Assembly (NCBI GenBank): GCA_039029355.1
Contig: JBCCGI010000136.1
Coordinates: 1-15,239 of the forward strand
DNA: 15,239 bases
Source of the DNA: JBCCGI01 sp039029355
GTDB lineage: Bacteria > Planctomycetota > UBA1135 > GCA-002686595
Direction of reading: 5' to 3'
In this document: piece after piece, positions 6,643 through 14,481 of the stretch
How positions within the stretch are numbered: position 1 is the first letter of the stretch
Layout: each line of letters starts with the position of its first letter
Position numbers and translations under genes: made by a program
Notes under the pieces: generated by a model
What the model saw: only the letters and a program-made list of their open reading frames with translations
Database searches by the model: none
Told to the model about the DNA's origin: nothing

Positions 6643-8070
6643 TTCGACCTGCAGCCAGACCTCGAGGCCCGCGAGGCGGCTCAGGATCAGGTCGAGCTTG
6701 CCGTCGCCGTTCAGGTCGAAGACCGCGGCGTCGTGGGTCGCCTGCAGATCCGCCGCCGACAGGCCGACGGCCCCGATCCAGCCCTCGTCCGCGGCCTTCT
6801 CGCGCTCCTCACGCAGCACGATGTCGGTGCCGCCCTCGGTGCCGCCGCGGTTGTGGTAGATGTGCGTGCGGCGATCGTAGGTCGGGATCTCCGGGTCCAC
6901 GTCCGTCACGATCACGTCGCGCCAGCCGTCGCCGTCGAGGTCGACGATCAGGCTGTTGCCGGCGAACTTGTCGTCCTGGCCATGCAGGAACTCGAAGGGC
7001 TGCGGCTCGGACCAGGTCATCGAGCCCTCTTCGCCCGGCAGGTTGTAGATGTGCCGGTCGAGGCCGTTGTCGCTGACGACCATGTCGAGTCGGCCGTCGT
7101 TGTTCAGGTCGCCGGTGGAGATGAAGTATGGCTTGCCCTCGTACGCCGTCACCCGCGTCTGGAACGAGCCCGGCTCGTCGGGGTCGTTGAAGGCCACGTA
7201 GACGAGCGAAGGGCGCTGATACGAGCTCTGCTTCAGCAGATCGACCTTGTCGTCCATGTTCAGGTCGACCAGGTGGGTGACGTTGCAGAAGTTCGAGGCC
7301 AGGATCTCGCGGCTGACCGCGTCCTTGCTGCCGTCCGCAAAGAAGCCCTTGCCATCGTTGAGCATCAGCCGGTCGTCGCCGTCCTGCTCGGGCGTCTCCA
7401 TGCTGGGCTTCTGCTGGCCCTCCGCCGGCGCGCTGACGTCGTAGTCGCCGAAGTACAGGTCCACGTCGCCGTCCGCGTCGACGTCGCCGGCTGAGACACA
7501 GGTGAAGTGCGGCACGATCGGCTCGCCGGAGTCGAGGTGCACGAGCGCCGGGAAACGGGCGTCCTCGTGCGCGATGCCGAGCCAGGGGCCGTCGTCCTTG
7601 CGGCCCGAGTTGCGGTAGACGCGTGGGTGCGAGATGTGCTTCGGCGCGCCGGGCGACTGGTCGACCGCGGTCGCGACGTCGAGCCAACCGTCTCCGTCAA
7701 GGTCGGCGAGCAGCACGTCGCGGTCGTTGGTCGGGGTCAGGAAGCCGTGGTCGTCCTCTACGTCGGAGCGCGACGCGAGCGCCGCGGTGCGGTTCACCAG
7801 CGTGCCCTCCTCCGCCAGCAGCAGCAGGTTGGTGCGACCGCCGGTCGTGATGAAGGGCTCCTTGCGGACGACGATCAGGTCGGTGGCGCCGTCCCCGTTG
7901 AGGTCACCCCAGGCGAGGTCGGTCTCGTTGTCGGCGTCCGACACCTGCCCGGTGCCGGAGATCGCGTCGGGCGCGCGCTCGAGCTTCAGCCAGCGGTCGT
8001 CGAGCTGCGCGGAAGCGGCGGAGGCGAACGTGAAGAGGGCGAAGGGAAGGGCGATACACGCGGTCTTCAT
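6640..8070 (-). CDS. Secreted FG-GAP/VCBS repeat protein, probable seven-bladed beta-propeller
   Basis: The product has 476 residues. A signal peptide covers residues 1 to about 21 (ALPFALFTFASAASA, then QLDD). Seven Asp-rich calcium-loop motifs of the D-x-N/D-x-D-G-x-x-D type lie at 56-64, 123-131, 196-204, 269-277, 321-329, 377-385 and 452-460, for example DLNGDGATD and DLDGDGWLD. The fourth (DLNMDDKVD) is slightly degenerate. Seven motifs match an integrin-alpha-like seven-bladed propeller, with each loop expected to bind Ca2+. Such proteins in planctomycetes are generally exported and presumed to bind glycans or proteins. No enzyme domain or C-terminal sorting signal is visible. The ATG at 8070 was chosen because it gives the signal peptide directly; an upstream in-frame extension to 8133 would bury it. 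No Shine-Dalgarno is apparent. The 119 bases upstream (8071-8189) show no clear promoter or terminator. Confidence 0.88.
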   Translation of the reverse strand: MKTACIALPFALFTFASAASAQLDDRWLKLERAPDAISGTGQVSDADNETDLAWGDLNGDGATDLIVVRKEPFITTGGRTNLLLLAEEGTLVNRTAALASRSDVEDDHGFLTPTNDRDVLLADLDGDGWLDVATAVDQSPGAPKHISHPRVYRNSGRKDDGPWLGIAHEDARFPALVHLDSGEPIVPHFTCVSAGDVDADGDVDLYFGDYDVSAPAEGQQKPSMETPEQDGDDRLMLNDGKGFFADGSKDAVSREILASNFCNVTHLVDLNMDDKVDLLKQSSYQRPSLVYVAFNDPDEPGSFQTRVTAYEGKPYFISTGDLNNDGRLDMVVSDNGLDRHIYNLPGEEGSMTWSEPQPFEFLHGQDDKFAGNSLIVDLDGDGWRDVIVTDVDPEIPTYDRRTHIYHNRGGTEGGTDIVLREEREKAADEGWIGAVGLSAADLQATHDAAVFDLNGDGKLDLILSRLAGLEVWLQVE

Positions 8071-8189
8071 GGCGCGAGACGGGACGGCTACTCGGGGTTG
8101 GAACGACACGGTCCGGGCGCCCCATCCCCGCATGCGGCGCGGCTCGGTTCAAGCTGCGGGCGGGGGTAGTTTGGCGGCGAGGGGCGCGG

Positions 8190-8939
8190 TTAGGACGCCT
8201 TCACCTCGGCAAGCTCGCGGTGCAGGACGAGCAGATAGAGCATCAGGAACGCCGCGAGCGCCAGCTCCTTGGTCTCGCCGGGGCTGATGTCGATCAGGTA
8301 CGGCACCTGGCGGTCGAGCGCGCGGAAGGCCTTCTTGGGCAACGTGACCCCTACCGCGACCACCGCCGCCGGCAGGCAGACCACCGTCGGCCAGATCCAC
8401 GCCCGCAGGCCAGGTCGGTCGAAGCGCGGGCACTCCGGCGCGCCGCGTCGCAGCCGGCGAAGCGGCACCAGGATGCCGCCGAGCAGCGCCGCCGCGGTCA
8501 GCAGGTTGCGCGGGAGCTGGTCGAGGAAGGTCTCGAGCACGGGGTCGTTGTGGAAGTTCAGCTCTCCCTGCTCGTTGCGCGCGGCGATGTCCGCAGGCGG
8601 CTCAAAGCCCGCCCAGTGCTGGCCCCAACTCGCCTCCTCGCCGGCGAAGAAGAAGCAGCCGAGCGCCATGACCAGGGCGAAGGCTCCGAAGAGCCCCGCC
8701 GAGGCGACGCGGCGCCGCGCCGCGAAGAGCCGCAGCGCGGTCACCAACGCGACGAGCAGCAGCAGCACGGTCGCGTTCTCGACCAGGCCGAGCTCGCTCC
8801 GCATCGTCCGGCGGTAGAAGTCCTCGCCGACCGCCTTCGCCGCGATCTGGGCCGCGACGGCTCCCAACGGCAGACCCACCCAGAGCCAGGCGGTGATGGG
8901 AGCGTTGCGCAGCGGCGTCAGAAGTAGCCGAAGCCGCAC
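8190..8939 (-). CDS. Multi-pass membrane protein with GEExSWGQ and N-Q-GE-N-HN motifs, function unknown
   Basis: Starting at the GTG at 8939, the product has 249 residues. Six hydrophobic segments are visible, near 15-34, 53-73, 80-99, 145-160, 180-200 and 226-240. Between the third and fourth are two strongly patterned motifs: GEEASWGQ (100-107) and RNEQGELNFHN (121-131). The same pair (GEEISWGQ followed by a NLQGETNLHN-like element) recurs in a family of uncharacterised bacterial membrane proteins. The conserved Glu, Trp, Gln, Asn and His residues suggest a polar or metal-binding site at the membrane face, but no function is known to me. The start is uncertain: GTG at 8981, GTG at 8939, or a CTG at 8921 overlapping the upstream TGA. 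All of them overlap or abut the metallo-hydrolase gene, so coupling is likely. It ends with TAA. Confidence 0.8.
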   Translation of the reverse strand: MRLRLLLTPLRNAPITAWLWVGLPLGAVAAQIAAKAVGEDFYRRTMRSELGLVENATVLLLLVALVTALRLFAARRRVASAGLFGAFALVMALGCFFFAGEEASWGQHWAGFEPPADIAARNEQGELNFHNDPVLETFLDQLPRNLLTAAALLGGILVPLRRLRRGAPECPRFDRPGLRAWIWPTVVCLPAAVVAVGVTLPKKAFRALDRQVPYLIDISPGETKELALAAFLMLYLLVLHRELAEVKAS

Positions 8940-9895
8940 AGGTAGACGGGGTGGATGACGAACTCCCCGAAGGTCTTGCACTCGGGCGTCGCCCCCATGT
9001 CGAGCGCCGCGTCGCGGATCGTGCCCAGGATCGACGGGTGCAGCTCGAGCGGATGCTCGTTCGGCTGGACCGCCGTCGTGTACTGGTACGACACGCCGTA
9101 GTCGGCCGTCATCTCAACGTGGCAGCCGAGCACCCACTTGACCGGGTGCGTCTCGGCCCAGTCCGCGAGGCGCACGAGGCTGTCCTGGAAGTCCAGCCAC
9201 TGAAGCGGTGCGAAGATGAAGAGGTGCCCCGGATAGACGATGTCCCCGGTCAGCAGCAGGTGCGTGCGCCGGTCGTAGAAGGTCACGCTGTCGTTCTTGT
9301 GTCCCGGCGTCGCGAGCACGTCCAGCACGCGCCCGCCGAGGTCGAACTGCACCACCTCGCCCGGCCAACTGGAGAAGCCGTAGAAGCTCATCACCGTCGG
9401 CACGCCGTAGCCCACCACGGTCGTGTTCGGCAGTCCGTTGAACTGCGCGTCGGCGGCGACGTGGTCGCCGTGGCTGTGCGAGTGGGCGACGATCAGCTCG
9501 ATCGAGCTCTTGCCCTTAGCCGCGAGCCAGTCGTTGATGACGCCGGTTACCGTGGCCTCGACCGGCGCGCCCGCGACGGCGCCGGTGTCGATCAGGAGCG
9601 CCTTCGTCTCGCCGAAGATCAGGTAGAGGAACGGCGCCTCGTACGTGTCGCACTTCGACTGGCGGAGGATGTAGAGGTCCTCGTTGTAGGCGTGCACCTG
9701 GAAGTTCGGATCGCTCGCACAGTCGCCCCCGTAGATCCACTGGTCGGGCAGCGTGCCGGGCTCCGCACGCTCGAACGGGCCGGGCGCGGTGTCCTGGGAG
9801 GCCCCCGTGGTCGCCACGCCCTGGAGGGCGGCGGAGGCGAGGCCGACGGCGAGCAGCGAGGCAAAGGCGGTCCAGAGGGCGGTGCGTTTATTCAT
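8918..9895 (-). CDS. Secreted metallo-beta-lactamase-fold hydrolase
   Basis: The product has 325 residues. A signal peptide spans about residues 1-23 (LWTAFASLLAVGLASAA). Zinc ligands are complete: His140, His142, Asp144 and His145 in HSHSHGDH, His199 in ATPGHKNDS, Asp218 in LTGDIVYPG and His259 in GCHVE. This indicates an active binuclear metal site. The IDTGA strand (102-106) precedes it. The family hydrolyses esters, lactams, thioesters or phosphoesters; the substrate here is not evident. The C-terminal extension (about 265-325) after the last ligand contains two cysteines and ends GFGYF. An AGGAG Shine-Dalgarno sits 9 bases before the ATG. The next gene on the same strand overlaps its 3' end. 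It is divergent from the lipoprotein gene at 9967, sharing a 71-base intergenic region. Confidence 0.92.
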   Translation of the reverse strand: MNKRTALWTAFASLLAVGLASAALQGVATTGASQDTAPGPFERAEPGTLPDQWIYGGDCASDPNFQVHAYNEDLYILRQSKCDTYEAPFLYLIFGETKALLIDTGAVAGAPVEATVTGVINDWLAAKGKSSIELIVAHSHSHGDHVAADAQFNGLPNTTVVGYGVPTVMSFYGFSSWPGEVVQFDLGGRVLDVLATPGHKNDSVTFYDRRTHLLLTGDIVYPGHLFIFAPLQWLDFQDSLVRLADWAETHPVKWVLGCHVEMTADYGVSYQYTTAVQPNEHPLELHPSILGTIRDAALDMGATPECKTFGEFVIHPVYLCGFGYF

Positions 9896-9904
9896 GGTGA
9901 AGGG

Positions 9905-9909
9905 CTCCT
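9905..9909 (-). promoter_or_regulatory. Shine-Dalgarno for the metallo-hydrolase gene
   Basis: On the minus strand AGGAG stands 9 bases upstream of the ATG at 9895, supporting that start. Confidence 0.65.
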
Positions 9910-9919
9910 GACTCCAACC

Positions 9920-9949
9920 ACACTAACCCCACAGCGCCGATCGCGTCCA
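9920..9949 (-). promoter_or_regulatory. Candidate sigma-70-like promoter for the metallo-hydrolase operon
   Basis: Reading the minus strand, TGGACG (9949-9944) and TAGTGT (9925-9920) are separated by 18 bases. They resemble -35 and -10 boxes and lie about 25 bases upstream of the ATG, with the Shine-Dalgarno between. The match is partial and the assignment tentative. Confidence 0.3.
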
Positions 9950-9966
9950 GGGAAGCGGGATGTGGC

Positions 9967-11574
9967 ATGCTGGCCCCCATGCGCCTCGTTACACCGTCCA
10001 TTCTCGCGCTGATCGGCGCGTGCGCCGCGCCCGGGCCGAGCGAGTACCAGGGCAGCTTCACGCACCTGCCCGCCGAACCCATCGAGCTCGACTGGACCTC
10101 GCTCGAAGTCGAGATCAACGGCGCAGGCCCCTTCCCCTTCGGCTTCGACACGGGCCAGTCGGTGCCGGTGATCGTCACTCCCGCACTCGCCGAGCAGCTC
10201 GACCTGCAGCCCGTCAGCCAGGCGCCCGTCGGCGACGGCTCGCGCGAGAACGAGCGGACGGTCGACATCGTCACGATCGAGAGCCTGACGTTCGGCGGCG
10301 CGACGTTCCGCGACGTCACCGGCGTGGTCCTGCAGACGGCCGACCAGGGTCCGGACGTCCCCGGCGGAGCGCTCGGCTTCCCGCTGTTCGAAGAGGTGCT
10401 GCTGACCGTCAAGGGCGACCGCCTCCGGCTGGAGGACGGCGAGCTGCCCGCGCCCGACGGAGGCGAAGTGCTGGCGTACACGGCGCCCCACAACCTGCCG
10501 ACGATCGAGATCGAGCTCGCCGGGCAGCCGGTGCGCGCGTTGCTGGACAGCGCGAACCCGAAGTTCCTTTCACTGCCGATCGCGCTGGCCGACGAGCTGC
10601 CGCTCGCCGGCGAGCCCGTGGTCGTGGGCCGCATGGCGACGCTCTTCAACGAGTTCGACGTGCTGGGAGCCGAGCTCGCCGGCGACCTCGCGATCGGCCC
10701 CCACCGCTTCGCGGCGCCGGCGCTCGAGTTCAACGGCGTGCTGCCAGACGCGAACGTAGGCCGCGCGCTCACCGGCCTGCTGAGCGTGACGTTCGACCAG
10801 CGCAACCAGCGCGTGCGGATGAGGCCGCGCCGACTCGCTCCCACGACCCCGAGCAACGCGCCGACGCTGGTACCGGTCGGGCGCGCGGACTTCCGCGCCG
10901 ACGTCGCTGGCTGGCGCAGCGACGACCGGTGGATCCGTCAGCACGAGGACTGCTTGGCTCTTGCGACGCGCGGGGACGCGGACCTCGTGCTGCTCGGGGA
11001 CTCGATCACGCAGTCCTTCGGCGGCCCCGGGCGCGACGTCTGGAGCCCGGGCGACACGGCGCGGCGCGAGCGGCTCGAAGGCTACCGGGTAGCGAACCTG
11101 GGCATCAGCGGCGACCGGACGCAGCACGTGCTGTGGCGCATCCAGCAGGGCACGCTCGACGGGCTCCACCCGCGCTACGTCGCGCTGATGATCGGCACCA
11201 ACAACCTCACGGCCGGCGACGCACCGCCCGAGATCGCCGCGGGCGTCGAGCGGATCGTCGAGCGCGTGCTCGCACTCCTGCCCGACGCACACGTGCTCGT
11301 ACAGGGGGTGTTTCCGCGCGGCAAGCGCGACGATCCGATGCGGGCGCAGGTCCGCGAGCTGAACGCGCTCTTGGCGCGACTCGAGCCGCGCCCGCGCGTC
11401 ACGTTCCGCGACTTCCGCGAGCGCTTCCTCGAGAGCGAAGGCTCGCCGCGGGTCGACCTCTATGCCTCGGACTTCCTGCACCTCTCGCCTGCGGGTTACT
11501 ACGCATGGGGAGAGGCCCTACAGCAGACGCTCGATGCGATCAACGCGGGCGAGGCCGCCGCCGTCGTGCGCTAG
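9967..11574 (+). CDS. Lipoprotein fusing a duplicated retropepsin-like domain to an SGNH/GDSL hydrolase
   Basis: The product has 535 residues. A lipoprotein signal ends in LIGAC with Cys19 as the likely lipidated residue. Residues about 40-290 form two tandem retropepsin-like units. The first has Asp61 in FGFDTGQS followed by GGALGFPLFEEV. The second has Asp194 in LLDSANPK, where DTG has become DSA, then a GLLSVTFD strand. A PAF-acetylhydrolase-like SGNH domain follows (about 315-528): Ser346 in LLGDSITQSFG, GISGDRT, Asn412 in IGTNNL, and Asp502/His505 in SDFLHLSPAGY, so its catalytic set is complete. The enzyme probably acts as an ester or acetyl hydrolase at the cell envelope. Whether the protease-like part cleaves peptides is doubtful. 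ATG 9967 has AGGGAA 12 bases upstream; ATG 9979 is also possible and gives a tidier signal peptide. Confidence 0.88.
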   Translation: MLAPMRLVTPSILALIGACAAPGPSEYQGSFTHLPAEPIELDWTSLEVEINGAGPFPFGFDTGQSVPVIVTPALAEQLDLQPVSQAPVGDGSRENERTVDIVTIESLTFGGATFRDVTGVVLQTADQGPDVPGGALGFPLFEEVLLTVKGDRLRLEDGELPAPDGGEVLAYTAPHNLPTIEIELAGQPVRALLDSANPKFLSLPIALADELPLAGEPVVVGRMATLFNEFDVLGAELAGDLAIGPHRFAAPALEFNGVLPDANVGRALTGLLSVTFDQRNQRVRMRPRRLAPTTPSNAPTLVPVGRADFRADVAGWRSDDRWIRQHEDCLALATRGDADLVLLGDSITQSFGGPGRDVWSPGDTARRERLEGYRVANLGISGDRTQHVLWRIQQGTLDGLHPRYVALMIGTNNLTAGDAPPEIAAGVERIVERVLALLPDAHVLVQGVFPRGKRDDPMRAQVRELNALLARLEPRPRVTFRDFRERFLESEGSPRVDLYASDFLHLSPAGYYAWGEALQQTLDAINAGEAAAVVR

Positions 11575-11693
11575 CTCAGCAGACGATCTTGTCGAAACGG
11601 TCAGGTGCAAAGTTGGACAACGCGCCGCGCGGTCGGCGCTGGAGTTGTGTCTCTCCTGAAACAAGGGAAGCCCCCAGTACGCGCGACTGGAGC

Positions 11694-14471
11694 GTGAAGC
11701 GGATACTCGCAGATGGCGTGCAAGAATCCGACTCACCGAGCGCACGCGCCTGGCACACGACCGTCCGGCAGCTAGCCCTTCCGGCCGCCCTCGTGCTGGC
11801 GGTCGTGGTCGCGGCCCTCCTGCTGCGACACTCGCTGACGCACTCACAGGAGACCGGGCTCGCGGCGCTCTGCGAAGCGCAGAGCAACGCGACTCGCGCC
11901 AGCGTCGAGCAGGCGATCGGCCAGCGCATCGACGCGCTCGAGCGCATGGCCGAGCGCTGGGAGGCCTCGCAGGGCCTGACCGAAGAGCTCTGGCGCGCGG
12001 ACGCCGTGCACTACATCGCCGACCTCCCGCTCCAGGCGCTGGAGTGGCTGGATTCGGACGGCATCGTGCGTTGGGTCGAACCGATCGACGGCAACGAGGA
12101 CGCGGTCGGTCTGAGTATCCGCTTCGAAGAGCGGCGGCGCGACGCGCACGAGCGCGCCCTCGCGACCGGCAAGACCGCCGCGACCCGCGCGCTGAAGCTG
12201 GTACAGGGCGGCTCGGGCTTCACCGTGCTGGTTCCGCTTCGGGTGGGCGGGCGCGAGGACGGCTGCCTGGCCGCTGTCTTCCGCCACGAAGCGCTGCTGG
12301 GGCGCGTGCTCGCGAACGCCGCGCCGGGCTTCGAGATCGACGTCCTCAACGGCGGCGAACGCGTCTTCCAGCGCTCCGCCGAGGGTGCCGACGGCTCGGT
12401 CGCCGGCGCGGTGTGGCGCACCGACGTCGCCGGCGTGCCGTGGTCCGGCGCGACCCTCCCCGGAGAGGCGGTGCGCGACGAGCACCGCACCGCCCTGCCC
12501 GAGCTGGTGCTGCTCGTCGGCCTGCTGCTCGCCGTCTCGCTGGGCTCCGCCGCCTTCCTCGCCCGACGGGCCCGCCAGCACGCGAGTCGCCTCGAGGAGG
12601 CCCACGAGCGCCTGCGCGCGAGCGAGCGAGGGCTGCGCACGGTCAAGTACATGAGCGACCACGCGCTCGACGCGGTCTTCATCATCGACCGCGACGGCCT
12701 CATTCTCGACGCGAACGACAGCGCCTGCCGCGGACTGGAGTACGCGCGTGACGAGCTGATCGGCACGCCGATCTCGGAGGTCAACCCGCACCTCCCCTCC
12801 GAGGCGTGGGCCCACCACTGGAGCGAGATCAAGCGCCGCGGGCACCTGGTCTTCGAGTCTGAGCACGTCGCGAAGAGCGGCCGCATCATCCCGGTCGAAG
12901 TGGTGCGCGGGTACATCCGCTTCGAGGACGTCGAGTGCTGCTGCGCGTTCGTGCGCGACATCTCCGAGCGCCGCGCCGCCGAGGCCGAGCTGCGGCTCCT
13001 GGGCCAAGCGGTGCAGCAGTCGCTGGACGGCATCTTCGTCACCGACACCGAGGACCGGCTCGTCTTCGCCAACGACGCGTTCCTCGACCTGCACGGCTAC
13101 ACACTGGACGAAGCCATCGGCGAGCCGCTGTCGATGCTGTATGACCGCAGGTCGTACGAGCAGACCGTCGTCCCGGCGCTAGCGCAGGTGCGCGGCGCGG
13201 GCAGCTTTCAGGGCGAGGTCGAGCACCGCACCAAGGTCGGCGCGACGTTCCCGATGCTCCAGACGCTCACCATCCTGCGCGACCTGGCGGGCAAGTGGGT
13301 CGGGACCGTCGGCATCGCACGCGACGTCACCGAGGAGCGGGCCGAGGCCGAGCGGCGGCGCACGCTCGAGCGCCAGCTGCGGCAGGCGCAGAAGCTCGAG
13401 GCGATCGGCACGCTCGCGGGCGGCGTCGCGCACGACTTCAGCAACATCCTCACCGCGATCCTCGGCTTCACGCGCCACGCCCGCGCCGAGCTGAGTCGCG
13501 GCGGCGACGTCTCGTCGCTCATCGATCGGATCGATCGCACGGTGGACCAGGGCACGGGCGTGACGCGCTCGCTCCTGACCTTTGCGCGCCAATCGCCGCT
13601 GGAGCGCGAGACCTTCGACCTGAGCGCCCGTGTGGAGGAGACCCTCGACCTGCTCCGCCGCTTGCTCCCCGCGTCGATCGAGGTCGGCGGCACCCGCACG
13701 CCGGGGACGTGGATCCGCGGCGACGCGACGCAGGTGCAGCAGGTGCTCCTGAACCTGGCGATCAACGCGCGCGACGCCATGCCGGGCGGCGGGTGCCTGC
13801 TGGTCGAGGTGAAGCGCGAAGGCGACGAGGCGCTGCTGACCGTCGAGGACTCGGGAGCCGGCATCCAGCCGGACGCGATCGAGCGCCTCTTCGAGCCGTT
13901 CTACTCGACCAAGGAGCGCGGCAAGGGCACGGGCCTAGGCCTGGCCCTCGTCCACGGCATCGTGGCCGACCACGGCGGGACGATCGACGTGCGCTCGACG
14001 CCGGACGTCGGCTCGAGCTTCCGCGTGAGCCTGCCTCTGGCCGCGGCACCCTCGGAGTCAGACCAGGGCGAGGCAGCCGACGCGCCGAACGACACGGGCG
14101 GCGGCGCGCTGCTGCTCGTCGAGGACGACCCGCACGTGCACGACGCCCTGCTCCTGGGCCTGCGGGGACACGGCTACGAGGTCGCCTCGGCGCGCGACGG
14201 CGCCGAGGCGATCGAGCGCTTCCACGAGGCCCCCGACTCCTTCCGCGCGGTGCTGCTCGACCTCGACCTGCCGCGGATCGACGGGCTCTCGTGCCTGCGC
14301 GAGATGCGTCGCACGCGCCCCGACCTGCCGGCGCTCGTCCTCACGGGCAACGTGTCGATGTCCGAGGCCGACCTGGGCGAGCCGCTGCTCCGCAAGCCGT
14401 TCCTGGTCGACGAGCTGATCGGCCAGATCGCTCGGCTTGCACCGCCCCGCAAGTCGGTGCGGAGCGCCTAG
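11694..14471 (+). CDS. Hybrid sensor histidine kinase (CHASE-like, 2 PAS, HisKA, HATPase, receiver)
   Basis: The product has 925 residues. Transmembrane helices at about 27-44 and 271-290 flank a periplasmic sensor that resembles CHASE, with LEWLDSDGIVRWVEP and a later LVQGGSGFTVLVPL. Two PAS domains follow, at about 315-430 and 433-560. The HisKA box GGVAHDFSN holds phospho-acceptor His580. The ATPase has its N box around Asn691 (NLAINARDA), Asp719 in DSGAG and GTGLGL at 745-750. The receiver (about 805-920) has Glu810/Asp811/Asp812, phospho-acceptor Asp856 in LLDLDLPRIDG, Thr884 and Lys901, so both phosphorylation sites look intact. The order is CckA-like. No DNA-binding domain or response regulator is adjacent, so output must go through a distant partner. 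The GTG at 11694 is the first plausible start; a GTG at 11718 is an alternative. Neither has a good Shine-Dalgarno. The 119-base upstream gap holds only a small GC hairpin. Confidence 0.92.
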   Translation: MKRILADGVQESDSPSARAWHTTVRQLALPAALVLAVVVAALLLRHSLTHSQETGLAALCEAQSNATRASVEQAIGQRIDALERMAERWEASQGLTEELWRADAVHYIADLPLQALEWLDSDGIVRWVEPIDGNEDAVGLSIRFEERRRDAHERALATGKTAATRALKLVQGGSGFTVLVPLRVGGREDGCLAAVFRHEALLGRVLANAAPGFEIDVLNGGERVFQRSAEGADGSVAGAVWRTDVAGVPWSGATLPGEAVRDEHRTALPELVLLVGLLLAVSLGSAAFLARRARQHASRLEEAHERLRASERGLRTVKYMSDHALDAVFIIDRDGLILDANDSACRGLEYARDELIGTPISEVNPHLPSEAWAHHWSEIKRRGHLVFESEHVAKSGRIIPVEVVRGYIRFEDVECCCAFVRDISERRAAEAELRLLGQAVQQSLDGIFVTDTEDRLVFANDAFLDLHGYTLDEAIGEPLSMLYDRRSYEQTVVPALAQVRGAGSFQGEVEHRTKVGATFPMLQTLTILRDLAGKWVGTVGIARDVTEERAEAERRRTLERQLRQAQKLEAIGTLAGGVAHDFSNILTAILGFTRHARAELSRGGDVSSLIDRIDRTVDQGTGVTRSLLTFARQSPLERETFDLSARVEETLDLLRRLLPASIEVGGTRTPGTWIRGDATQVQQVLLNLAINARDAMPGGGCLLVEVKREGDEALLTVEDSGAGIQPDAIERLFEPFYSTKERGKGTGLGLALVHGIVADHGGTIDVRSTPDVGSSFRVSLPLAAAPSESDQGEAADAPNDTGGGALLLVEDDPHVHDALLLGLRGHGYEVASARDGAEAIERFHEAPDSFRAVLLDLDLPRIDGLSCLREMRRTRPDLPALVLTGNVSMSEADLGEPLLRKPFLVDELIGQIARLAPPRKSVRSA

Positions 14472-14481
14472 CCCAAAGCCC

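Noticed and set aside
8951..10012. Long plus-strand open frame opposite the metallo-hydrolase gene
   Set aside because: It mirrors a gene with all its zinc ligands, has biased composition, and crosses the promoter region of that gene.
11622..11639. GC hairpin (GCGCC/GGCGC, 8-base loop) before the kinase gene, considered as a terminator
   Set aside because: The stem is only five pairs and no T-run follows. Short GC stems are expected by chance at this base composition.
9960..11693. Upstream extension of the hybrid kinase frame, giving 1503 residues
   Set aside because: The extension lies wholly over the lipoprotein/SGNH gene in another frame and is Arg/Ala-rich. Kinase-like sequence and a membrane helix begin only after the GTG at 11694.
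14472..14481. Possible bidirectional terminator between the convergent kinase and lipoprotein genes
   Set aside because: Only ten bases separate the stops, and no inverted repeat or T-run is visible.
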